Shown in pieces: positions 35,609-43,534 of a DNA stretch of 64,000 bases. Position numbers and translations under genes: made by a program. This DNA comes from a bacterium (lineage in GTDB: Bacteria > Auribacterota > Auribacteria > Auribacterales > Auribacteraceae). The DNA lies in assembly GCA_024233545.1 (NCBI GenBank), contig JACKPL010000008.1:62001-126000 (forward strand). The letters run 5' to 3'. A model generated the notes under the pieces. That model was given only the letters and a program-made list of their open reading frames with translations, was not told the DNA's origin and made no database searches. How positions within the stretch are numbered: the first letter of the stretch is position 1; every line of letters begins with the position of its first letter.

Positions 35609-36494
35609 TAATTTGGTTTTGTCTCAGTTTTTAAATTATCTTTATGTTCAAAAATCTTTATCGGAAAATACAATTCTTGCTTATAAGCGCGATCTTCAGA
35701 AATTTTTTATTTTTTGTTTAGAGCAGAACATAGAATCTTTAGATAAGGTACAATCGGAACATGTTGTCGCGTTTTTGTTGGGTGAAAAACGCAAAGGGCT
35801 GAAACCGTCTTCGTTATCTCGGTTACTTATTTCGATAAAAATGATATATAAATACTTGGCAACTCAAAAAATGATATCATTTAATCCGGCGCACGCTATT
35901 GATGCTCCGCGGTTATGGAAACCATTGCCCAAAAACCTTGATTTATCCGAAATTGATTCGATGATATCAAGTGAGGTGCGCAAAATAAATCAACTCAGAG
36001 ATCAGGCGGTTATAGAGTTTTTATATTCCACAGGATTGCGCGTTACAGAACTCATTAACTTGAAACTGAAAGATATAGATTTTGATAGCGGTTTGCTTAA
36101 ATGTGTGGGAAAAGGAGAAAAGGAACGGTATGTTCCTCTTGGTAAATATGCAATTAAACGTATTAAAAAATATTTATCGATGCGGGCTAAAAAATACCCT
36201 TATAATAGGGAAAGTTACGTATTTGTAAATCCATCGGGGAAAAAAATGTCGCGGGTTGGTATTTGGTATGGCATTAAGAAACGTGCAGGGGAAGTCAATT
36301 TGGAACAAAAAACACATCCTCATGTATTCCGGCATTCTTTTGCGACGCACTTATTAGAAAACGGCGCTGATTTGCGGTCTGTCCAAGAAATGCTCGGGCA
36401 TTCCGACATTTCCACGACCCAGATTTATACACATGTTGATAGAAAACGGTTGAAACTCATTCATGAGCAATTTCACCCTCGAGGTAAATCATGA
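35601..36494 (+). CDS. Tyrosine recombinase, XerC/XerD type
   Basis: 297 residues, the size of Xer recombinases. The N-terminal SAM-like core-binding domain has SLSENTILAYKRDLQKF; the catalytic set is Arg in YSTGLRVTEL, a Lys in the beta-hairpin, HVFRHSFATHLL, GH in MLGHSDI, and the Tyr in TTQIYTH. Xer enzymes resolve chromosome dimers at dif. The gene overlaps ligA by eight bases and sits in a housekeeping run, so it is probably the chromosomal Xer rather than an element integrase. I cannot tell XerC from XerD. Confidence 0.92.
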   Translation: MNNNLVLSQFLNYLYVQKSLSENTILAYKRDLQKFFIFCLEQNIESLDKVQSEHVVAFLLGEKRKGLKPSSLSRLLISIKMIYKYLATQKMISFNPAHAIDAPRLWKPLPKNLDLSEIDSMISSEVRKINQLRDQAVIEFLYSTGLRVTELINLKLKDIDFDSGLLKCVGKGEKERYVPLGKYAIKRIKKYLSMRAKKYPYNRESYVFVNPSGKKMSRVGIWYGIKKRAGEVNLEQKTHPHVFRHSFATHLLENGADLRSVQEMLGHSDISTTQIYTHVDRKRLKLIHEQFHPRGKS

Positions 36495-38023
36495 TCATTT
36501 ATTTTCGTAATGTAATTTTATTGGGAGCATTGCTTGTTATCGGAACCGGCTGTCAAAAAAAAGATGATACCGAAACCACAGAGAACGTGACTCCTGAAAA
36601 TCAGCAAATGGTTAAGCGCGAACGCGCTCCTCAACCACAAAAGAATAATGAATCCGTTCTTGTTCGCCAACAAAATGAAGAGTCGATTAGAAAAAACGGA
36701 AGGATTTTAACCGCCGATGAACAACTCAAAAAATACTATGCTGAAAAAGGAATTGAATATCCTTCATCACCTGTACAAAGAGATGAACATGAGCCGGTAA
36801 GAGCCATTGAGCCTCCTATCAGGCGAGCATTGCCGCAAACGAATGGTGCGCAATCGGTTACTGAAGGAGACAATATGCCTACTGCTCAATCTGTTGATTC
36901 GCCGGAATCAGAAATCATTGCACAGCAAAAAGACGATACAGTAAAAAATTTGTCTAATCAGCCGGAATATTCCGATGCGGAACCGCCTGAATTGCTTTCT
37001 GTAGAGTTTGAACCGGAGGAAGCTCAACCGGGAAATAAAGTAACAATAGTTGCTCAAGCGGTGGATAATTTATCCGGTATAGATTCGATTTTTGGTGTTA
37101 TACAGAATCCTTCAGCAACCGGAGAAATAACCTTTCATTGCGGGGTGTTGCGGAATGATGGAAAATTTGTTGGATATATTACATTGCCGCCTCAAGCCGA
37201 AGCAGGAATCTGGACAATTAAATATATGAAACTCACTGATATTGTGCGCAATACAAAAACATATGATTCCAATGTGCGGATGTTGCTTCAAGCTGGATTA
37301 AATGTTGTTAACTCCGATTTTGACAGCATACCGCCTGACTTAAAAGGAGTGTATACAGAACCTCAGAGTGCAGGTGGCGGAGATAAAATTCAGATTATTG
37401 TTGACGCGCACGATGAAAAATCCGGGGTGTATCGTGTAATCGGTGTGTTAGTGAGCCCATCGCGCAAAGCTAAATTATCGTTTTCATGTACTTTCCTAGA
37501 AGAATATTCTTCATTCGTCGGACATGTTTTTATTCCAAATGATGCTGAATCAGGGATATGGACAATCGACTATATTCGACTGGAAGATAACGCCGCGAAT
37601 AAAAAAACGTTTTACCGCCGCAATTTCGAAGAGATGTTTGCTGAAGCTCAAGTCGATGTACATTCAAGCGGTTCTGATTCTCAACCGCCGGAAATTCAAA
37701 GTATTTTTGTGTATCCCCCTGTAACTGCATACAACGAGAAATTAGTCATTAGCATATCAGTATATGATGATGTATCGGGAGTAGACCAAGTGTCGGGCAG
37801 GATTCGAAGCCCTTCTGGTAAAGCGTTTATCCCTTTTTTCTGTCAGTATAATGCGGAGGATGGCGCGTATACTGCAACCATAATTATTCAAAAAAATACT
37901 GAAGTTGGGGTATGGAACATTGATTCTGTTCTTACAGTCGATAAAGCTAAAAACCGAGGGAATTATACTGCGCACACAACACCTCAAATTGAACAAGCGA
38001 CGTTTGAAGTAGCCGGAGAATAA
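36491..38023 (+). CDS. Lipoprotein with three repeated beta domains
   Basis: 510 residues. The signal peptide ends in a lipobox (LLVIGTGC, Cys about residue 21), so it should be lipid-anchored. A low-complexity Gln/Glu/Pro-rich linker (about 25-160) follows, then three homologous domains of about 100 residues starting PPELLSVEFEP, PPDLKGVYTEP and PPEIQSIFVYP. Each has a VDNLSG/DEKSG/DDVSG motif and a G(I/V)W(T/N)I segment. They look like immunoglobulin-like or bacterial Ig-like folds used in adhesion or envelope scaffolding. The overlap with the recombinase stop is four bases. No family name is certain. Confidence 0.75.
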   Translation: MIIYFRNVILLGALLVIGTGCQKKDDTETTENVTPENQQMVKRERAPQPQKNNESVLVRQQNEESIRKNGRILTADEQLKKYYAEKGIEYPSSPVQRDEHEPVRAIEPPIRRALPQTNGAQSVTEGDNMPTAQSVDSPESEIIAQQKDDTVKNLSNQPEYSDAEPPELLSVEFEPEEAQPGNKVTIVAQAVDNLSGIDSIFGVIQNPSATGEITFHCGVLRNDGKFVGYITLPPQAEAGIWTIKYMKLTDIVRNTKTYDSNVRMLLQAGLNVVNSDFDSIPPDLKGVYTEPQSAGGGDKIQIIVDAHDEKSGVYRVIGVLVSPSRKAKLSFSCTFLEEYSSFVGHVFIPNDAESGIWTIDYIRLEDNAANKKTFYRRNFEEMFAEAQVDVHSSGSDSQPPEIQSIFVYPPVTAYNEKLVISISVYDDVSGVDQVSGRIRSPSGKAFIPFFCQYNAEDGAYTATIIIQKNTEVGVWNIDSVLTVDKAKNRGNYTAHTTPQIEQATFEVAGE

Positions 38024-38044
38024 TTTTCGTATGACGAGTCATTC

Positions 38045-39298
38045 ATGAAAAAAGTATTATTTATTGCATATAATTGTCCTCCTGTGGGAGGCGGCGGGGT
38101 ATTGCGTACGGCAAAGTTTCTCAAATTTCTCCAGCATTTTGGATGGAATCCGATTGTTGTGACTGCAAAACCGGCAAAAGTATCGAATTTTGATGTTAAG
38201 TTACTAAAAGAAATCCCATCGGATATTCTCTTGCATCGAGTAAAAGGCATTACGCCGTTTTTTCTCCTTCGTGCCTTAAAAAAAATCGGTTTATCGGTAA
38301 TAAGGCAGTGGTTGGAACGGCATTGTTTTATCCCTGATAAAATGGCAGGATGGGTTCCTTTTGCATGCCGGATGTCAAGCAAACTTATAAATAAACATTC
38401 ATGCGAGGTAATTTACACAACCTCTCCGCCGCATTCTACCCATTTAATCGGATTGCGCCTAAAAAAGCGGTTTCCTCATATACCATGGGTAGCGGATTTT
38501 CGCGATGCGTGGTGCGAGAACCCGTTCCGCCAATTTTCTCGTGATTCGCATCGGTATATGCGTGAAGAAAAAATGGAGCAGGCAGTTTTTGCTTCCGCTG
38601 ATGCGCTTATATTTAATACCGTTTCGTGTCGTGATGCCCATATTAAGAAGTACCAGTCTCTTATCAGAGAGAAAAGTTTTGTCATTCCAAACGGGTTTGA
38701 TCAATCGGATTTTAATTCGCTTATTCCGCAGAAAGAACCGATGTTTACCATTCTTCATGCAGGCAGTTTGTACGGAATTCGTTCGTTACAGCCGTTACTG
38801 GATGGCTTGGAGCATTTTTGCGCAACCTATCCTGATTATAGAAATAAAATCCGCATTATATTCCTTGGCCATTTAATTATAGAAAAAAAAAGAGAGAATT
38901 GCGCGTTCAAAGTTGCAGATATGTTTTTCTTTCAAGATTTTGTGCCTCATCAAGAAGCGTTGCAAAAAATGAAAAACGCAGATTTGCTACTGCTCATAAC
39001 CGGAAAACATGAAACTGACATCATGATTCCATGCAAATTCTATGAGTATATGGGAGCGCGAGTTCCAATCCTTGCTTTAACGGATAAAGGAGAATTAAGC
39101 GCTATTTTAACTGAAGCACAATTAGGTAAATGGCTTGACGGAAATAATCCGGCAGAAATCAGTGCTTTTTTGTATGATAAAATTCAAAATCGTACACATT
39201 TCTCAGGTTCAAAAATCAATGAAGAAATTATTAGCCGCTATGACCGTCGATTTCAAACAGGCCAGTTGGCAGGAATATTTAATGAGCTTGTGAAATGA
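38045..39298 (+). CDS. Glycosyltransferase (GT4-like, GT-B fold)
   Basis: 417 residues. The N-terminus MKKVLFIAYNCPPVGGGGVLRT, given here as FIAYNCPPVGGGG, is the nucleotide-sugar transferase start seen in many GT4-type enzymes for surface glycans. Next come WVADFRDAWCENP, FVIPNGFD and the C-terminal IPCKFYEYMGARVPILAL, where the donor-binding glutamate is expected. It heads a three-gene glycosyltransferase cluster; the stop overlaps the next gene by four bases. Donor and acceptor are unknown. Confidence 0.82.
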   Translation: MKKVLFIAYNCPPVGGGGVLRTAKFLKFLQHFGWNPIVVTAKPAKVSNFDVKLLKEIPSDILLHRVKGITPFFLLRALKKIGLSVIRQWLERHCFIPDKMAGWVPFACRMSSKLINKHSCEVIYTTSPPHSTHLIGLRLKKRFPHIPWVADFRDAWCENPFRQFSRDSHRYMREEKMEQAVFASADALIFNTVSCRDAHIKKYQSLIREKSFVIPNGFDQSDFNSLIPQKEPMFTILHAGSLYGIRSLQPLLDGLEHFCATYPDYRNKIRIIFLGHLIIEKKRENCAFKVADMFFFQDFVPHQEALQKMKNADLLLLITGKHETDIMIPCKFYEYMGARVPILALTDKGELSAILTEAQLGKWLDGNNPAEISAFLYDKIQNRTHFSGSKINEEIISRYDRRFQTGQLAGIFNELVK

Positions 39299-40167
39299 AA
39301 CAACGAATTTCTGTAGTTATTCCAGTCTACAATATGGCTGATACCGTATGCCGCGCTATTGATTCGGTTATAAATCAAACGTATTGTAACACAGAGGTTA
39401 TCGTTGTTGATGACGGTTCAACTGATGCTACAGCGTCTGTAGTCCGTTCAGCATATCCTATGCTGAACTATATGCGAATCGAGCACACTGGTTTAGCAGG
39501 GGTGGTGCGTAATGTTGGCGCTCGGTCAACATCGGGCGCTCTGTTAGCGTTTCTCGATGCGGATGACTATTGGGAGCGCGATGTCCTTGAGCATCTTGCT
39601 TTGTGCTTTGAAAATGATACTAAAGTAGGACTGGCGTATGGATGTTTGCAGTATCAAGGCGGAGAACATGACGGAAAATATGTACAAGATTTCCGAATGC
39701 CGCTTTCTGGATATGTCTTCGATGAATTAGTGAAAAAAAATTTTATTCCAATGCATCCTGCGCTTGTCAAAAAAGAGTTGTTTGAACAAATAGGCGGTTT
39801 TGATTGTTCTTTAAAAATGGCTATGGATTATGATTTATGGCTCAGAATTTCTCAACTGTGTAAAGTACAGTATACTTCGTTGGCGAAAGGATATTATTGC
39901 ATATCGCCGGAAAGCAACTTTCATCGTACGGATTTATTAAGCCGCAATATGCATCTCTACCGTATAATGATAAAATTTGTTCAAAATGCTAATCAAGGTT
40001 TGCCTTCAGTTTTGAGAAGGTTGGCAGTGGTTTCTCTTACTATATGCATGCATTCATTCAAAAAGAAGTATTTCTTGAAAACACTAAAATATGCCTTTCT
40101 CACAGGATGGTATTCGTTACGGTATTGGTGCAAAAAGGAGCATAATGCGCGTCGTAATATTGGCTAA
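39295..40167 (+). CDS. Family 2 glycosyltransferase
   Basis: 290 residues with the GT-A start VVIPVYNMADTVCRAIDSV, then VVDDGSTD, the metal site LDADDYW, and HPALVKKELFEQIGGFD. The catalytic base region is MAMDYDLWLRI. It is a cytoplasmic or membrane-side enzyme of polysaccharide or glycoprotein glycan synthesis. ATGA overlap with the preceding gene and a 23-base overlap with the next show tight coupling. Confidence 0.87.
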   Translation: MKQRISVVIPVYNMADTVCRAIDSVINQTYCNTEVIVVDDGSTDATASVVRSAYPMLNYMRIEHTGLAGVVRNVGARSTSGALLAFLDADDYWERDVLEHLALCFENDTKVGLAYGCLQYQGGEHDGKYVQDFRMPLSGYVFDELVKKNFIPMHPALVKKELFEQIGGFDCSLKMAMDYDLWLRISQLCKVQYTSLAKGYYCISPESNFHRTDLLSRNMHLYRIMIKFVQNANQGLPSVLRRLAVVSLTICMHSFKKKYFLKTLKYAFLTGWYSLRYWCKKEHNARRNIG

Positions 40168-41329
40168 AGAATTTCCGAATACCGCTTATTTGGCGGCATG
40201 CACTTTTATTTATGAACAAGCCAAAGCACTTGCGCAAAAAACAGAAACGTTTGTTATCGCTCCGGTGTATTCATTCCCTCGCTTAAAACGATACGAACAC
40301 TATTCTCAGAAGCTGAACTCGATACCTGAATATGTGGAAGATGGGTCTTTGCGCATTTTTCATCCCCGTTATCCCTATAAGCCTTCGGTATTAAGAAGGT
40401 TTATGGCACACGGCTTTATTAAGGCGGCGTCAGAGGTTATTAAAGATAGAATCGGTAACTTTGATGTGCTTCACGGGCATTTTCTCCATGAAGCTGGTTA
40501 TGCCGGAATCAAAATCAGCAAACAGTTTGGTGTTCCTTTAGCGGCAACTGCTCATGGATCGGACGTTAACCGTATTCTGTGTGGAGTGAACTCAAAAAAA
40601 TACGAAACTGCCCGTGCACGGAAAACGCTTAATTCTGCACAAGCAGTTATTGCAGTGAGCGATACAATTAAATCCGTCCTTTTAGGATATACACGCCATT
40701 CTGAAAGAATACATCGAATTTATAACGGCGTTGATTTGAAACGTTTTTCTGTCGGAGATAAAAAAACTGCGCGCTTAGAACTTAGATTACCGGCATCGCC
40801 CGAAGATAAAATTCTATTGTTTGCCAGCAATATTTTGCCTGAGAAAGGAGTATTCGATTTTCTCGATGCTTTTAAAGGGCTTCAAGCAGAGTGTACCGGC
40901 GTGCACGCACTTTTTATCGGTGAAGACCGCACAAACGGGCGTTTTATAGAAGAGATCAAAACCATTAAGAATGTAAGATATATTGGCGCTGTTGCGCATG
41001 AACATGTTGCGCAATATATGCAAGCGGCAGATATTTTGGTGCATCCGACGTATTCAGAAGGGTTCGGATTAGTATTGGTTGAGAGCCTTGCATGCGGCTG
41101 TCCGGTTGTTTCGACAAGTGTAGGAGCGGTTCCGGAAATTATTTCTTCTGAATCTGTGGGTATTCTTATTAAGCCATCCAATCCGAATATGCTGAAACAC
41201 GCGATTGAAGAGGCTTTACAAAAAGAGTGGAAAAAAGATAGATTACACCAGTTTGCCTCGTCATTTTCAATTGAAAAATCTATTCATGAACTGCTTCAGG
41301 TTTATAGTCAGCTGATAAAGAAAAGCTGA
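40145..41329 (+). CDS. Family 4 glycosyltransferase
   Basis: 394 residues with GT-B layout: an N-terminal EFPNTAYLAACTFIYEQ region, HGSDVNR, IYNGVDLKRF, and the donor-binding HPTYSEGFGLVLVESLACGCPVV, given here as SEGFGLVLVESLACG with the E-x7-E motif. AAGGAG (40136-40140) sets ATG 40145; the frame is open from 40091. It is the last plus-strand gene before the convergent aroC, whose stop lies five bases away. Confidence 0.9.
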   Translation: MRVVILAKEFPNTAYLAACTFIYEQAKALAQKTETFVIAPVYSFPRLKRYEHYSQKLNSIPEYVEDGSLRIFHPRYPYKPSVLRRFMAHGFIKAASEVIKDRIGNFDVLHGHFLHEAGYAGIKISKQFGVPLAATAHGSDVNRILCGVNSKKYETARARKTLNSAQAVIAVSDTIKSVLLGYTRHSERIHRIYNGVDLKRFSVGDKKTARLELRLPASPEDKILLFASNILPEKGVFDFLDAFKGLQAECTGVHALFIGEDRTNGRFIEEIKTIKNVRYIGAVAHEHVAQYMQAADILVHPTYSEGFGLVLVESLACGCPVVSTSVGAVPEIISSESVGILIKPSNPNMLKHAIEEALQKEWKKDRLHQFASSFSIEKSIHELLQVYSQLIKKS

Positions 41330-41334
41330 ATTGT

Positions 41335-42396
41335 TTAGTAATCAACTCGTGATAACTTACTGCGCAGAAGATGATCAGCTAGCGTCAGTGCCATCATTGC
41401 TTCAACAACGGGTACAGCACGAATGGCAACGCATGGGTCATGACGCCCTTCGACGCTGAATTCAATTGGCACCCCTTCTTTTGTGATAGTATGCTGTGTC
41501 TTTTTGATAGACGATGCCGGTTTTATTGCTACACGCACAATAATATCGTTTCCTGTCGATATTCCCCCGAGTATGCCTCCTGCATGATTAGTGAGGAACC
41601 CATCAGGGGACATTACATCATTATTTATACTGCCGCGGAGTTCTGTGCAGGCAAAACCATCGCCAATCTCTACACCTTTAACAGCGTTAATGGAAACCAT
41701 AGCTTTTGCAAGATCAGCGCTTAATTTATCATAGACCGGATCGCCTAACCCGGGAGGCACGCCTTGTGCAATCACTTCAACGATTCCGCCGGTCGAATCG
41801 CCTTCTTCTTTGAGCTGGGTAATGAGGCGTTCCATATGCTGGGCGGCTCTTTCGTCAGGGCACCCGACTTTATTTTTGCCTATTTCATTTAAATTTCGTT
41901 TTTCCGCTTTGATCGTGCCTATCGAAATCAAATATCCAATGATAGAAATGCCGTTATCTTCAAGCAGTTTGCGAGCGATTGCGCCGGCGGCGACCCTGCA
42001 TGCGGTTTCCCGTGCTGATGCCCTTCCGCTTCCTCGATAATCACGGATGCCGTATTTCTTGAAATAGGTGTAATCTGCATGTCCGGGGCGAAATAAATCT
42101 TTCAGGTTATCATAGTCTTTTGATCGCATATCAGAGTTGAATATTACCATACCGATAGGGGTGCCTGTAGTTTTGCCGTCAAAAAGCCCGCTGTATATAT
42201 GTACAGTATCTTTTTCCTGCCGCGGCGTAACCAGATCACTTTGGCCGGGACGGCGCCGGTCAAGCTGGCGCTGTATGTATTCAAAATCAACTTCGATGCC
42301 GGCAGGGCACCCGTCTACGATTACTCCGATAGCCGGCCCATGGCTTTCGCCGAATGTGGTAATACGAAAAATTTCTCCGAAACTATTTCCCGCCAT
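41335..42396 (-). CDS. aroC: Chorismate synthase
   Basis: 353 residues; the last step of the shikimate pathway, using reduced FMN. Seen: GNSFGEIFRITTFGESHGPAIG with the catalytic His (here as FGESHG), GRASARETA, and GGILGGISTGNDI. It is transcribed against the neighbours and lies two bases after the membrane-anchored gene on the same strand. pheA, tyrA and aroA lie on the other strand about 4-5 kb away. Confidence 0.96.
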   Translation of the reverse strand: MAGNSFGEIFRITTFGESHGPAIGVIVDGCPAGIEVDFEYIQRQLDRRRPGQSDLVTPRQEKDTVHIYSGLFDGKTTGTPIGMVIFNSDMRSKDYDNLKDLFRPGHADYTYFKKYGIRDYRGSGRASARETACRVAAGAIARKLLEDNGISIIGYLISIGTIKAEKRNLNEIGKNKVGCPDERAAQHMERLITQLKEEGDSTGGIVEVIAQGVPPGLGDPVYDKLSADLAKAMVSINAVKGVEIGDGFACTELRGSINNDVMSPDGFLTNHAGGILGGISTGNDIIVRVAIKPASSIKKTQHTITKEGVPIEFSVEGRHDPCVAIRAVPVVEAMMALTLADHLLRSKLSRVDY

Positions 42397-42398
42397 TA

Positions 42399-43022
42399 TT
42401 ATGCTTCCGGCTCCTTATGTTGTTTTATGAAGGGTTTGAATTTAAATACCGCTGTATCGTTAGCAATTGTGAGTGATTCAAGTGATTGAAGAAAATCTTT
42501 AATGCGCGGATGTTCGTAAAAATAATTTATTGCGAATGTTTCTATGGTTTGTTCAGTAATATCTTCTATAGGAGTATTATTGATGCGTAATTCCGATATG
42601 TCAATACTGAGAGTATCATTATCATAAGAGCATAACATATCCATTGACCCGTTAAGAAATTTGTTTGTGAACGGGAATGGCAACGTAAACATAACATGCA
42701 TGGTATTATCAGAGAGTGCTATAAAAATACGTTTTGCTTTGATCAGTTTTTCGGTAATAATATAATTGATTGTTTTTTGATCAAGAAAAACGCGGTCAAG
42801 TGAAACGGTAGAATAATTCTTAAGTTGATGAAACGTGGTTTCTATTGATTTTCCATCATTTTCAGAATATTCGGTTTTGGGCAGGATAATTGTTTCACTG
42901 CTCAAATACGGAGTCATACTTTTATAAAACTGGCAGCCCCTGATTCCGATAATGACAACTGCCATGAGCAGTAATCCAAGAAGAATGAGTAATGTCCAGC
43001 GGATAATAGCGCGTCCTGTCAT
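42399..43022 (-). CDS. Membrane-anchored protein of unknown function
   Basis: 207 residues. One N-terminal membrane helix (IIRWTLLILLGLLLMAVVII), a short linker, and an exported domain of about 165 residues rich in beta strands with no motif I recognise. It is first in a two-gene minus-strand unit with aroC. The 124-base gap to the divergent gene at 43147 probably holds promoters for both directions. The layout suggests an envelope-facing protein with one anchor. Confidence 0.7.
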   Translation of the reverse strand: MTGRAIIRWTLLILLGLLLMAVVIIGIRGCQFYKSMTPYLSSETIILPKTEYSENDGKSIETTFHQLKNYSTVSLDRVFLDQKTINYIITEKLIKAKRIFIALSDNTMHVMFTLPFPFTNKFLNGSMDMLCSYDNDTLSIDISELRINNTPIEDITEQTIETFAINYFYEHPRIKDFLQSLESLTIANDTAVFKFKPFIKQHKEPEA

Positions 43023-43146
43023 GATGTTTCATCCTAACGGTATTGATTATCTTGAGTAAAAAGTATACTATATATTAAACAGTTTTTTAAAATTTATGAG
43101 ATAATAGCACTATACTGGCGATAAGAAAAGGGATTTTGATATATCA

Positions 43147-43533
43147 ATGTGGAATAGCGGCAAATTAAATCTTCAACACAATATCCCGAAATATTCAAGC
43201 GGCAGTCCAAAGAAACATACCAAGGAACGCAAAGAAAAGCGAACGGTTACTAAAGCGGAATTACGGGCGAGGTATTTACGTGAATTACAAAATGTGGTGT
43301 CGCGAATTGCTCTTTTTAACCGCATTCAGAATAAACCGGAGCAAATGCGGCATTTGCAGTGTATAGTGTCGTCGCTTAATTACTGTTTGAGTTATAAACC
43401 GGGCAACCATGTACTCCGTAAACAGCAGGCGGAGATTAATGAAGTACTGAGATGCGTCATAGCCAAGATAGATAAGTTGCCTGCCATTACTTTATTTATC
43501 AGTGAACACTATATCAGGTCAGGCGGGAAATAA
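43147..43533 (+). CDS. Small basic protein of unknown function
   Basis: 128 residues. The first 40 are very lysine-rich and polar (GSPKKHTKERKEKRTVTK) and probably disordered or nucleic-acid-binding; the rest is helical, with cysteines and several arginines. It ends one base before the DHH-CBS-nucleotidyltransferase gene. The coupling and basic tail would suit an RNA- or ribosome-linked role, but this is a guess; no family is recognised. Confidence 0.6.
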   Translation: MWNSGKLNLQHNIPKYSSGSPKKHTKERKEKRTVTKAELRARYLRELQNVVSRIALFNRIQNKPEQMRHLQCIVSSLNYCLSYKPGNHVLRKQQAEINEVLRCVIAKIDKLPAITLFISEHYIRSGGK

Positions 43534-43534
43534 G

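Noticed and set aside
35601..36494. The tyrosine recombinase as integrase of the repeat-flanked efflux segment.
   Set aside because: It lies more than 20 kb away, overlaps ligA in a housekeeping run, and has Xer length and motifs.
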